Assembly: GCA_028824295.1 (NCBI GenBank)
Contig: JAPPED010000032.1
Coordinates: 1 to 64,000, forward strand
Reading direction: 5' to 3'
Length of the DNA stretch: 64,000 nucleotides
Source of the DNA: Rhodospirillales bacterium
GTDB lineage: Bacteria; Pseudomonadota; Alphaproteobacteria; TMED109
This document shows, in pieces, positions 52,947 through 61,367 of this stretch (within the stretch, counting starts at the first letter, position 1; every line of letters starts with the position of its first letter). The position numbers and the translations under genes were made by a program. The notes beneath the pieces are model-generated. The model was given only the letters and a program-made list of their open reading frames with translations, ran no database searches and was not told the DNA's origin.

Positions 52947-53044
52947 GGGGGCTGTCTCTTGCGCGCTTGCGGTTCCCGCGAGTACGGAGCGGAATCGGCA
53001 TGAACCTCGTTGCAGCCCACGACGCTAGTAACAAGGATTTGATG

Positions 53045-53063
53045 CCCCGATTTCGGGGTTTTT
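53045..53063 (+). terminator. Hairpin with T-run on the plus strand
   Basis: CCCCGA-TT-TCGGGG (or CCCCG-ATTT-CGGGG) is followed by TTTTT at 53059-53063. It has the form of a compact intrinsic terminator for a plus-strand transcript, but no plus-strand gene ends nearby. It sits between the porin 2 remnant signal and its upstream motif. Confidence 0.6.
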
Positions 53064-53068
53064 ATGCG

Positions 53069-53087
53069 TTACCCTTTTGATCAAAAA
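53069..53087 (-). promoter_or_regulatory. Conserved motif upstream of porin 2
   Basis: On the minus strand the sequence is TTTTTGATCAAAAGGGTAA, a 16/19 match with the motif upstream of porin 1 (49287-49305). TTGATCAA inside it is itself palindromic. The distance to the first ATG of porin 2 is 122 bp, against 189 bp in porin 1. Confidence 0.55.
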
Positions 53088-53342
53088 GATAAACTTCGAA
53101 TATCTGCTTATCTGGCTACTCGTCCAATTCGCGGACGGCGTGACTAAAGTGGACCTTCATTCTGCCCCACCGACCTAGAAACCAGCGCATCCATGGCCTG
53201 ATGGCGGGGCATTTGGGCGGGGACTCCGATGATCTCGCCATTAGCGCAATTCGTGCAATCCGCGCGGTCCGCGCGACCCATGACAGGGTAGGTGCGCCCT
53301 GCTACTTGGAGAATCGCTCTCAATAGCTGGAGATGCCCTCAC

Positions 53343-55013
53343 TCATGAGGAAGCACGGGTTACCTTGTTCTGCACCTCTTGCAGAGACTGGCGGGGTTTC
53401 TGGAGGGGACGGGAGGAGCCCGGGAACCGCCGAACGTCTGCGCCTCCTTGACAGGCGCGGGTGGCGTGCTCGCCCCATGCTTCCATGAGCACTCTCCGCC
53501 GCTCAAGCAAGTCTGTCCGCGAGTAAGCACGCCGCACCTTGCTCTTCACCGCGTGGCCCAATGCGCGCTCCACGATCTGCGCATCCGTTCCCTTCTCAGT
53601 CGCCCAGTCGTCGAGCGCGCTCCGAAACCCGTGCAATGTCCCGTTCAGGCCGAGGCGCTGCAGGAATCTCGACAGCGAGTACGGCGAAATTGGCTTCATC
53701 GCAACACGATTGCCGATGTGCGCCGGGTACATGAACACGTGCTCGCCTGTGTTCTCCTTGCTGAAGCTCAGCTCGCGTGCTCGCCGCAATACGTCCATCG
53801 CGGCACTCGACAGCGGGACCTTGTGTGCCTTCGTCTTTTTCTTCATGCGATGAGCGTCGATCGTCAAAACGCGCGTCGGTCCATCAATGTCACGCCAGCG
53901 GATGCCCACGAGTTCCTGCCGCCTCAGACCCGTCAGAATCGTCATCTCGAATGCGAGGGCCAGCATCCTGTCACTTGGCGTCACCCTCCTGACGTGGTTC
54001 TCGAACATCCGAGCCCTTGCTACTGCCTCCGAAACGTCTTCGTGGCTCATCGCTTCATGGTGTCGTTCTTCACGTTCGATCCTGGGCAACAGGTCCTCTA
54101 CGCCGTCCGTTGGAAGGTCTTTCCGAAAATCATGGGCCCGTACCCAGCGAAACGTGCCACGGAGCACCCGCAACAGGTCTCGTCCCACCCGCCGGTACTC
54201 CACCCAGGCAGGTTTCACCGCGGCGGCAAGGTCAGACCGCCTCACCTGATCGACGCGCCGCGCGCCTAACCCCGGCAATACGTACTTCGCAAGGCTTGCC
54301 CGGTATGCGCGTTCCGTGTTGCGACCTACCCAGGAAGGGCCAAACTCCTTGAAGAATTCCTCCACGGCCTCCGCGACGGTTGGCACTTCCGCTCGTACCA
54401 GCAATGGATTCTTGCCGTGTCGCGCCATCCGTCGATGAGCAGCCGCCTTGACTTTCACTTCTTCCAATCGGAAGGCAGGCCACGAGCCAAGCCCCAGTTC
54501 AATGCGCTTGCCGGTTCCGGCAACGCGCAACCGCTGACCAAACGAGACCTTCCTAGTCTCAGATACGTCCACGAACAGCCCGGTCCCGTCGCCAACGTAG
54601 TGCCGGCCAGGCTCCAGGCGTCCCAAGCCGCTTTCCGTCAATCGCCTGGCCCGGCTCACCGCCTCCGTCAACAGCATCTTGAGCATGGCCGGGTCGTCCG
54701 GCAGAGCACTTACGTCCGCAGCATTTCGCAAGGAATTGTCGCCACGGACCAGAAGCGTTCCAGAGGCGTTCCACCGAATGACCGCTTCCACCAAGAGCAT
54801 CTTGAGCATGGCCGGCTCATCCGGCAATGCGTCCACATCCGCGGCATTTCGCAACCACTGATCACCGTAGATCAGGTACGTCTCAATGCCGCTCCCACGG
54901 CTCACCGCCTCCACCAAGAGCATCTTCAGCGCCACCGGTTCGTCCGGCAATGCATCCACGTCTGCAGCCGTCCGCAAGTCTCTGACTGACGGCAGTCGCT
55001 GACGCCGAGTCAT
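53343..55013 (-). CDS. Tyrosine recombinase (integrase) with N-terminal repeats
   Basis: Phage-type integrase of 556 residues. After three tandem 41-residue repeats (residues about 13-125) comes an arm-type DNA-binding domain (LGRLEPGRHYVGDGTGLFVDV, RIELGLGSWPAFRLEEVKVK), a core-binding domain (VAEAVEEFFKEFGPSWVGR) and the catalytic domain: Arg in TGLRRQELVGIRW, Lys in the MKKKTKAHKVPLS hairpin, HGFRSALDDWA, LGHAVKSKVRRAY and Tyr in YSRTDLLERRR. All catalytic residues are present. The ATG at 55013 has AGGG upstream; a frame to 55121 adds 36 unlikely residues. No adjacent tRNA, excisionase or phage gene was seen, so its element is unclear. Confidence 0.92.
   Translation of the reverse strand: MTRRQRLPSVRDLRTAADVDALPDEPVALKMLLVEAVSRGSGIETYLIYGDQWLRNAADVDALPDEPAMLKMLLVEAVIRWNASGTLLVRGDNSLRNAADVSALPDDPAMLKMLLTEAVSRARRLTESGLGRLEPGRHYVGDGTGLFVDVSETRKVSFGQRLRVAGTGKRIELGLGSWPAFRLEEVKVKAAAHRRMARHGKNPLLVRAEVPTVAEAVEEFFKEFGPSWVGRNTERAYRASLAKYVLPGLGARRVDQVRRSDLAAAVKPAWVEYRRVGRDLLRVLRGTFRWVRAHDFRKDLPTDGVEDLLPRIEREERHHEAMSHEDVSEAVARARMFENHVRRVTPSDRMLALAFEMTILTGLRRQELVGIRWRDIDGPTRVLTIDAHRMKKKTKAHKVPLSSAAMDVLRRARELSFSKENTGEHVFMYPAHIGNRVAMKPISPYSLSRFLQRLGLNGTLHGFRSALDDWATEKGTDAQIVERALGHAVKSKVRRAYSRTDLLERRRVLMEAWGEHATRACQGGADVRRFPGSSRPLQKPRQSLQEVQNKVTRASS
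54642..54977 (-). repeat. Three 123-bp tandem repeats in the integrase gene
   Basis: Units of exactly 123 bp encode LRTAADVDALPDEPVALKML, LRNAADVDALPDEPAMLKML and LRNAADVSALPDDPAMLKML, each followed by a variable stretch. A 74-bp block starting at 54658, 54781 and 54904 is strongly conserved in DNA; the remaining 49 bp differ. The third copy merges into the arm-binding domain. The core ALPDDPAMLKMLL resembles the N-terminal start of IS66-type transposases. Confidence 0.9.
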
Positions 55014-55657
55014 CACGCAACCCTCATCCCCGGCACCTCCAGCAGGCAATGCTCGTCCCCCGGTGGATGCGCGAAGTCCATCCACTGAAGCAGATCGCAA
55101 GACCGGCACGCCTCCGATCACTCGCGCGGCCGAATCTCCTGCGAAACCACATTTGCTGCCAAGGAATGCATACGCCTGTAAGGACCTCGGTCAGCGCTCG
55201 CCAGCAGCAGTTACCCGTTGGGCGGGCGGCCAGTCAACGCAGGACCTTCGGGTCACACAGCCATCCGACGACATCCAGCGCCCGTGCTATGCAACATCAT
55301 TCGATCCACCGGAAAAATCGGGTGCCATAAAGGCAACAGCGCGGCGCGCTCCGTGCCCTACGCTTGGAGGTGTTCCTGCCGAGGCCGGTTCGCATGACCT
55401 AAACGCAGTCGACCCGTCGTGCGTCCTGCGAAGCAGCGCTTTGTATGCGCGGCCGACACATCGCGCCACGGCTCTTCCGGATGCCGCCTCTCGCCACTAT
55501 CGTGAGGCCGCCGCGCGCAGCCAACCAAAGACTTGCGATCCAGTTCCAACCGGTCGCTGCCACTGTCGTCGGCGAAGCCGGTCAGGAACGGCCGTCGCGT
55601 GTGCTTTCCAAATTCCGACCCTACAATGGGCCCTTCCCAACTCCGGGCCAAGATACG
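55014..55657. other. Gap between integrase and ilvB
   Basis: No gene. The divergent promoters of the integrase and ilvB should lie here. Frames that run into ilvB from upstream have no acetolactate synthase character before 55658. No tRNA or attachment repeat was identified. Confidence 0.45.
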
Positions 55658-57406
55658 ATGCAGCTCACCGGTGCAGAAATCATTGTGCGCGCGCTCGCCG
55701 ACCTCGGCGTGGAGGTCGTGTTCGGGTACCCGGGCGGCGCCGTCCTGCCGATCTACGACGCGATCTTCCGGCAAAACCGGGTGCGCCACATCCTCGTGCG
55801 GCACGAGCAGGCAGCCGTGCACATGGCGGAAGGGTATGCCCGTTCGACCGGCCGCGTGGGGGTCGTTCTCGTGACCTCCGGACCCGGTGCCACGAACACG
55901 GTCACCGGGCTTACGGATGCGCTGATGGACAGTGTCCCGGTGCTCTGCCTGACGGGCCAGGTCCCCACCCACCTGATCGGCAACGACGCCTTCCAGGAAG
56001 CGGACACGGTCGGCATCACGCGCTCGTGCACCAAGCACAACTACCTGATCAAGGACGTCCGCCAGCTGGTGCCGGTAATCGCCGAGGCCTACACGGTCGC
56101 GGCCAAGGGGCGGCCCGGCCCCGTGGTCGTCGATCTCCCGAAGGACGTCCAGAACGCGGAGCTCGAGTACGTCGCTCCTGTGCAGGACAGCGAGCGCTAC
56201 CGGCCTAGGGAGACGCCGCCCGCCCCCCAGGTCAAGGCAGCGCTGGACCTCATCCTTCGAGCCAAGCGACCGATCATCTACGCCGGCGGCGGCGTGGTGA
56301 ACTCGGGTCCGTCCGCCTGCCGGGCACTCACGCGGCTGGTGCGCGAAACCGGGTTCCCGGTGACCACGACGCTCATGGGCCTCGGCTCCGTGCCGGCCAG
56401 CGAACCCAACTTCCTCGGGATGCTCGGCATGCACGGCACCTACGAAGCCAACATGGCCATGCACGAGTGCGACGTGATGCTCAACGTGGGGGCGCGCTTT
56501 GACGACCGGGTCACCGGCCGGCTCGACGCGTTCTCGCCAGGATCCAAGAAGATCCACATCGACATCGACCCCTCAAGCATCAACAAGAACGTCGCGGTCG
56601 ACGTGCCGGTCCAGGGCGACGCAGGCCGCTCGATCAACGCCCTGCGGCGCGGCTGGAAGGCCAACGGCCGCAATGCCCACGGCAACGGCATCGGTGCCTG
56701 GTGGAAGACCATCAAGGGCTGGCAGGCGCGCAACTGCCTCGAGTACGAGAACTCCAGCGAACGCATCAAGCCGCAGTACGCTCTCGAGCGGCTGGCGGCG
56801 GCGCTCACCGGCCGCGACGCCTACGTCACGACCGAAGTCGGGCAGCACCAGATGTGGGCGGCGCAGTTCCTTCGCTTCGAGCGACCCCAGCGCTGGATGA
56901 CGTCGGGCGGGCTCGGCACCATGGGATACGGCTTCCCGGCCGCGGTCGGCACCCAAGTCGCTGATCTCGAGCGGCTGGTGATCTGCGTTGCGGGCGAAGC
57001 GTCGTTCATGATGAATCTGCAGGAACTCTCCACGGTCCAGCAGTACCGGCTGCCGGTCAAGATCTTCATCGTCAACAACGAGTACCTCGGGATGGTGCGC
57101 CAGTGGCAGGAGTTCTTTCACGGGAGCCGCTACGCCGAGAGCTACTCGGACGCGCTCCCGGACTTCGTCGAACTTGCCGAGTCGTTCGGCATCAAGGGGC
57201 TCCGCGCCGAACGTCCGGACACGATTGATGACCTGATCGCCGAGATGATCGACCACGACGGACCCGTGCTGGCCGACATCCGGGTCGAGAAGAGCGAAAA
57301 CGTGTTTCCGATGATCCCGGCCGGCGCGGCGCACAACGAGATGCGCCTTTCGGCAGATGACGAGGACGGCGCCGAGCACACCGACGAGGGTCTGCTGCTG
57401 GTCTAG
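55658..57406 (+). CDS. ilvB: Acetolactate synthase large subunit
   Basis: First common enzyme of valine, leucine and isoleucine synthesis; condenses pyruvate with pyruvate or 2-oxobutyrate using TPP. 582 residues. The catalytic Glu50 lies in LVRHEQAAVHMAEGYARS; FGYPGGAVLPIYDAIF precedes it, and the TPP-Mg region is VAGEASFMMNLQEL followed by IVNNEYLGMVRQWQ. The Asp usual in the GDxS part of that motif is Glu here. The ATG at 55658 is chosen because conserved sequence starts there (LTGAEIIVRALADLGV). The small regulatory subunit gene ilvN/ilvH, normally next, is absent; an orphan antitoxin gene follows. Confidence 0.94.
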   Translation: MQLTGAEIIVRALADLGVEVVFGYPGGAVLPIYDAIFRQNRVRHILVRHEQAAVHMAEGYARSTGRVGVVLVTSGPGATNTVTGLTDALMDSVPVLCLTGQVPTHLIGNDAFQEADTVGITRSCTKHNYLIKDVRQLVPVIAEAYTVAAKGRPGPVVVDLPKDVQNAELEYVAPVQDSERYRPRETPPAPQVKAALDLILRAKRPIIYAGGGVVNSGPSACRALTRLVRETGFPVTTTLMGLGSVPASEPNFLGMLGMHGTYEANMAMHECDVMLNVGARFDDRVTGRLDAFSPGSKKIHIDIDPSSINKNVAVDVPVQGDAGRSINALRRGWKANGRNAHGNGIGAWWKTIKGWQARNCLEYENSSERIKPQYALERLAAALTGRDAYVTTEVGQHQMWAAQFLRFERPQRWMTSGGLGTMGYGFPAAVGTQVADLERLVICVAGEASFMMNLQELSTVQQYRLPVKIFIVNNEYLGMVRQWQEFFHGSRYAESYSDALPDFVELAESFGIKGLRAERPDTIDDLIAEMIDHDGPVLADIRVEKSENVFPMIPAGAAHNEMRLSADDEDGAEHTDEGLLLV

Positions 57407-57527
57407 CAGGCTGCCGAAAGACTTCCTGCCTTCGGTTTGGGCCCGGGAGACAAGCTGAGTGCAGACTAGGGTGTCGCACCCAGCCCTCGCGGGACACGGA
57501 AACTGAGTCGTCGGAGGGCTGAGAACC

Positions 57528-57851
57528 ATGTCGTTGACCCGCGACTTCAAGGAAACCGTACGTGCGCGAATCGAGCGCGATCCGACATTTCGCGAGATGC
57601 TGCTGGAGGAGGGCGTGGAGTGCCTGCTTGCCGGTGAAGTGGAAACCGGGAAGTCAATGTTGCGCGACTATGTCAATGCGACCGTCGGATTCCAGGAACT
57701 CGCTGGGCTGACGAACAAGTCATCGAAGAGTCTGATGCGCATGCTCGGGCCGCACGGCAACCCGCAGGCACGCAACCTTTTCCAGATCATTGGCTGTCTG
57801 CAGAAGCGCGAGGGGCTACAGCTCAAGGTCCAAACTGTCCGCCCGAGATAA
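57528..57851 (+). CDS. Orphan HTH antitoxin of a RelE/ParE-type module
   Basis: 107 residues of the family that pairs with Gp49-like RelE/ParE toxins: LTRDFKETVRARIERDPTFR, ECLLAGEVETGKSMLRDYVN, TNKSSKSLMRMLGPHGNPQA and NLFQIIGCLQKREGLQL are all typical. The helix-turn-helix lies near GLTNKSSKSLMRML. The usual toxin gene directly upstream is missing: the 121 bp after ilvB hold no coding sequence. A toxin remnant of the matching type is at 11769. Confidence 0.88.
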   Translation: MSLTRDFKETVRARIERDPTFREMLLEEGVECLLAGEVETGKSMLRDYVNATVGFQELAGLTNKSSKSLMRMLGPHGNPQARNLFQIIGCLQKREGLQLKVQTVRPR

Positions 57852-58403
57852 AACGAACGGTCTTGGTTGAGGACCTGAGAACCCTGCACCTCAACTCGCA
57901 CGCTGCGGTCGATGGCCGCGTCACTAGGACCGACAACCGGCGCCGGACCCGGGTCATCGGACGCACGACGCACGATATGGGCTACCGGACGAGCTGATGC
58001 ATCCGCACGCGGATCGAGGAGATCTTCGGTTCGGTCAGGGTTCAGGGCGTTCAACGACACACCCGGGGGCGCTGCCGGGCCGAGGCATCGTTCGTATTGG
58101 CCCTCGCCTACAATCTCATCCCATCGCCTAGGTTGCTGGCGGACGCTCCACCATGACACCGGGTCACGCGTGCGCCCTGATCGGCACCTAACGGATCGTC
58201 GAAGTCGATCTATGGGATCGCGAGTCCCTCGACCTCGTCGAACCGGCATACAGAAGCCAATGCGTGCCGGCGGCCATTTCCTTCGGTGCGTTCGCTTGCG
58301 GTGAGCGCGAGGTCGATGGACGAGCGGTCCACAAAGTCGGCGGTCAATGTGGTCGTGCCCGAGACCAGCCGGGGCAGGGTTGCGGGACCGACGCGCCCCT
58401 GGA
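57852..58403. other. Gap of 552 bp
   Basis: No intact gene. A minus-strand frame ending at 58210 has a protein-like end (FDEVEGLAIP after SSIDLALTAS), which might be the tail of a decayed PIN-type gene, but the PIN acids are not in place. Nothing else was recognised. Confidence 0.35.
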
Positions 58404-58856
58404 CTATCCGTTCCCGTGTGGTTGGGGCAGGCCCTTGAATGGATCGTGCGCCGGAACCTGCAATGGCGCGAAATGGCGCAGGTTTCGGGTAAGGACGACG
58501 AGGTTGCGGTTGGCGGCGGTCGCTGCGATGGCAACGTCGGCGAAACCTGGCGCATGGCCGGCTGCGCGTGCGCGATCGGTCAAGGCACCCGCGACACGAG
58601 CCGCTGCAATATCGAAGGCCAGCACCCGGTCTGCATAGAGGTGTAGCACCACCTCGAGCCAACGTTCGAGTCTCTCGGCCTTGGAAACCGAGCCGGTGCG
58701 CCGCAACTTGGCGATTCCGTCGCTGATTTCGGCGACGGTCACCGCAGAAAGGAACAGTTCGTCGGCGTGGGCGTCCATCCATGCGACCAGGGACGCAGAT
58801 CGCTCCTTCCGGCCGGGGGCCCCGGCCAACAGGACGTTGGTATCTGCGAGGTACAC
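58404..58856 (-). CDS. VapC-family PIN-domain toxin
   Basis: 150 residues. PIN motifs: Asp5 in MYLADTNVLLAG, Glu in AVTVAEISDGIAKLRR, Asp in PGFADVAIAATA, and VVLTRNLRHFAPL, where Asn stands in place of the common last Asp. It starts 3 bp after the antitoxin stop on the same strand. The set is otherwise complete, so it is probably an active RNase of the FitB-like group (ADTNVL, AEISDG). Confidence 0.92.
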   Translation of the reverse strand: MYLADTNVLLAGAPGRKERSASLVAWMDAHADELFLSAVTVAEISDGIAKLRRTGSVSKAERLERWLEVVLHLYADRVLAFDIAAARVAGALTDRARAAGHAPGFADVAIAATAANRNLVVLTRNLRHFAPLQVPAHDPFKGLPQPHGNG

Positions 58857-58859
58857 CGG

Positions 58860-59102
58860 TTACAACGCCGCGTTGCGCGGCGGGCTCGCATCGCGCGGCG
58901 GCAGGTCTCCGTCGTCCAGCGGTGCAGAGGCGAGCAGCCTGCCGAAGGAGGGGACGTCACGCAGCCGGTTCCATTCGTCGATCCCGAGAATGACGGCGCG
59001 GGGCTTTCCGTGGCGGGTGATAACGGCGGACTGTCCGTGGGCGGCATCTTCGACGAGGGCCGACAACTTGGCCTTGGCATCGCGCAATTGCACTTGTTTC
59101 AT
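58860..59102 (-). CDS. Phd/YefM-family antitoxin
   Basis: 80 residues. VQLRDAKAKLSALVEDAAHG and QSAVITRHGKPRAVILGIDE form the Phd/YefM domain; the C-terminal part LRDVPSFGRLLASAPLDDGD should occupy the toxin. The ATG at 59102 has GGAGG at five bases; a TTG four codons earlier overlaps that ribosome site and is rejected. Confidence 0.92.
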   Translation of the reverse strand: MKQVQLRDAKAKLSALVEDAAHGQSAVITRHGKPRAVILGIDEWNRLRDVPSFGRLLASAPLDDGDLPPRDASPPRNAAL

Positions 59103-59151
59103 TGGCGCCTCCAAAAAGAACCACTGTAGTCTATTCTAGTGAAGGCGGCAG

Positions 59152-59400
59152 ATGGGGCAATGCTGCAAGGCCGTTGCAGCGCCTTGCGACGGTCCATACC
59201 TGACCATTGAAGATCATGGATACGGCACGTTCGCCCTAGGGTGCGTGCAGGGGAGCCTCGACTGTGAGTACTCCCGCCGCGTTATCTTCTTTAGCTGGCA
59301 GGGATTTGACGAAATGGACGAGGTCTGTGGCGACGGGTCAGTGGAACTGAAGGATGACGGCTTCTTCGACATCGAATTCCGCTTTCATGACAGCGACTAG
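59152..59400 (+). CDS. Conserved protein of unknown function
   Basis: 82 residues, not assigned to a named family. The composition is that of a real globular protein: DGPYLTIEDHGYGTFALG, RRVIFFSWQGFDEMDEVCGD and GSVELKDDGFFDIEFRFHDS, a series of beta-strands rich in aromatic and acidic residues. Similar short proteins with a WxGxDEMDExxGDG core are known as hypothetical proteins in diverse bacteria. It is divergent from the Phd-VapC pair and convergent with rnhB. Confidence 0.6.
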   Translation: MGQCCKAVAAPCDGPYLTIEDHGYGTFALGCVQGSLDCEYSRRVIFFSWQGFDEMDEVCGDGSVELKDDGFFDIEFRFHDSD

Positions 59401-59448
59401 GCAACCCTCAAAGCACGAAAATGGTGAGTTCTTCGGCAGCCTGCCAAG

Positions 59449-60051
59449 TCATTCGATCTTGGCCAAGCGCCTTGCCACCGGGGCGAACGACCGCCGATGG
59501 TGCGGGGTGACTCCCAGCCGCTCCAGCGCCTCGGCATGCTCGGGCGTACCGTAGCCCGCGTTCCGCTCCCAGCGGTAGCCCGGGAAGTCCGCAGCCAGGG
59601 TGGCCATCAGCCGATCGCGCTCGACCTTCGCGACAATCGACGCGGCCGCAATGCTGAGGCTTCGCGCGTCGCCGCGTGTCACGGCCGTGGCCGGGCAGGG
59701 TAGATCCGGCAACCGGTTGCCATCGACAAGTGCGCATTCCGGCGCACGCGCCAGCGCCGCGACCGCCCGTCGCATCGCCAGGAGCGTGGCGTTGAGGATG
59801 TTCAGCCGGTCGATCTCACAGACCGAGGCCTGCCCTGTCCCGATCTCGGCGTGCGCCTCGATCTCACACCGGAGCCGCGCCCGCGCTGCCGCGGTCAGGC
59901 GTTTCGAATCGTCAACTCCGGCCGCGTCCCAGTCTCGGTCCAGAATGACCGCCGCGGCCACGACGGGTCCCGCCCAGGGACCGCGCCCCACCTCGTCCAC
60001 GCCACACACGCGGAGGCACCCGCATGCCGCTTCCAGCGCAAAGTCAGCCAT
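59449..60051 (-). CDS. rnhB: Ribonuclease HII
   Basis: Removes ribonucleotides from DNA and degrades RNA primers. 200 residues. [19 protein letters not shown] holds the first two acidic residues (Asp19, Glu20); [19 protein letters not shown] and [15 protein letters not shown] follow, then GYGTPEH with HRRSFAPV at the C-terminus, all characteristic of RNase HII. The ATG at 60051 gives normal length; the frame continues upstream without family similarity. It is divergent from the amidotransferase gene with a 47-bp space. Confidence 0.96.
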   Translation of the reverse strand: MADFALEAACGCLRVCGVDEVGRGPWAGPVVAAAVILDRDWDAAGVDDSKRLTAAARARLRCEIEAHAEIGTGQASVCEIDRLNILNATLLAMRRAVAALARAPECALVDGNRLPDLPCPATAVTRGDARSLSIAAASIVAKVERDRLMATLAADFPGYRWERNAGYGTPEHAEALERLGVTPHHRRSFAPVARRLAKIE

Positions 60052-60098
60052 TTGGTCCCCGATTGCACTCGCGAAAAAATCCTCTATAGCCTCCGCTG

Positions 60099-60794
60099 AT
60101 GCCCTTGCCAGTACTCTACGTCGTCCACCAGCGGCGCCCGGCCACCGGTCGGGTCGCCAGAATCCTCTCGGCACTTGGATTCCCGGGTGAAGTCCGCCGC
60201 CCCATTCATGGCGACAGCCTTCCCCCGACAATGGACGAGCATGCGGCCGCCGTCGTCTTCGGCGGCCCGATGTCGGCCAACGACGATTCCGCCTACATTC
60301 GCGAGGAAATTCGCTGGCTGGAGCGTGTCGCGGATTCGGGCAAACCGATCCTCGGCATCTGTCTCGGGGGGCAACTCCTCGCGCGGGCAATCGGCGGTGA
60401 AGTCCACGCGCACCCACTCGGCCATTGCGAGGTGGGCTGGCATCGTGTCGACCCGGCCGACGGCGCCCCGCCGGTCTTTCCTGAACCGATGCACTTTTAT
60501 CAGTGGCATGCCGAAGGCATGTCGCTTCCTCCGGACGTTGAAGTTCTCGCCACCAGCGACAGGTTTCCCGTACAGGCATGGCGCAGGCGGAACGCCGTGG
60601 GGCTCCAGTTCCATCCCGAGGTTACGGAATCCGGCATGCGGTTCTGGGTGAGCCGGAATCTGGATCGGTTCCTGCCGATGCCCGGCGCACAGCCGGCTGC
60701 CGAACAGTTCAGGAGCCATGTGCGCCACACGCCCGCGGTCGTGCGGTGGGCCCGAACGTTCCTGACATCGTGGGTAGCCGGGAAACTGCCTTGA
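60099..60794 (+). CDS. Class I glutamine amidotransferase-like protein
   Basis: 231 residues with the GATase-1 fold. Nucleophile Cys88 is in [12 protein letters not shown], and His172 and Glu174 in QFHPEVTE complete the triad. [19 protein letters not shown] is typical of the GMP synthase-like group of stand-alone amidotransferases (YfeJ/gamma-glutamyl hydrolase type). It has no synthase partner in the window. The real acceptor is unknown; related proteins act in polyamine or purine metabolism. Confidence 0.9.
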   Translation: MPLPVLYVVHQRRPATGRVARILSALGFPGEVRRPIHGDSLPPTMDEHAAAVVFGGPMSANDDSAYIREEIRWLERVADSGKPILGICLGGQLLARAIGGEVHAHPLGHCEVGWHRVDPADGAPPVFPEPMHFYQWHAEGMSLPPDVEVLATSDRFPVQAWRRRNAVGLQFHPEVTESGMRFWVSRNLDRFLPMPGAQPAAEQFRSHVRHTPAVVRWARTFLTSWVAGKLP

Positions 60795-61082
60795 AGGAGC
60801 ATCGGCTCGCCAGGTAACCAACAGGGCGTATCGAAAACTGCGTCCGGACGCTTGCCTGCCCGGAATTTCGGGCAAGATCGCCGACGCCTCGCGCAGGCAC
60901 TTCCTGCTCGGCAAGTTCACGCTTCACGGAAGCGACTGCCTCGCCTCGTGGGATACGCCGCGATGCCCATCGGAACGAGGCGGCCACAGGAGCCATCGGA
61001 CGAAGTTCGCCTAGGGCTCGGCGTCGCCCTGTCGGCGTACGGGCGGTTCCACCCGCGACTGATCAGGCGCCCAAGGACGACG

Positions 61083-61367
61083 TCAGCGTTGCTCCAGGGC
61101 ATGCCACACCCGCACGATCACGACTCGGTCTTCCGGCAACCGATATCGGATGACGTAGCCACGTGTCCCAAACCTGACCGGGAGTTCCCGAAAGTCATTG
61201 TCGGCTTCCCAGGGCCGGCCCATCTCCGGGAAGCTCGTCAATCGCTCAGCCGATGCCAAGAGCACGCCAATTGCGCGGGCGGCAGCTTGCGGACTATGAG
61301 GTTCGATAAACGCGTGCAGGCGTTTCAGGTCATCGAGCGCTTCGGGCAGCCACCGCAAGGCCCGCAT
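61083..61367 (-). CDS. parE: RelE/ParE-family toxin
   Basis: 94 residues from the ATG at 61367: LRWLPEALDDLKRLHAFIEP, AAARAIGVLLASAERLTSFP, EMGRPWEADNDFRELPVRFG and YVIRYRLPEDRVVIVRVWHA, a complete ParE-type pattern. ParE toxins inhibit DNA gyrase, whereas RelE toxins cleave mRNA; this sequence is closer to ParE. Its start shares one base with the antitoxin stop (TAATG). Confidence 0.9.
   Translation of the reverse strand: MRALRWLPEALDDLKRLHAFIEPHSPQAAARAIGVLLASAERLTSFPEMGRPWEADNDFRELPVRFGTRGYVIRYRLPEDRVVIVRVWHALEQR

Noticed and set aside
54642-54977. CRISPR-like array
   Set aside because: Only three units of 123 bp, in frame inside an integrase gene and without spacer-like unique segments of uniform size.
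18178-55013. One large integrative element from the trb operon to the tyrosine recombinase
   Set aside because: The interval contains apt, miaA, hflKC and a degP-type gene in normal chromosomal order, so the integrase is unlikely to belong to the same element.
55063-56208. Plus-strand open frame overlapping the 5' half of ilvB
   Set aside because: It uses a different frame from ilvB, is Arg/Pro-rich and shows no family features.
58210-58400. Decayed PIN-domain gene on the minus strand
   Set aside because: The ending FDEVEGLAIP is suggestive, but conserved acids are absent and no consistent frame leads into it.
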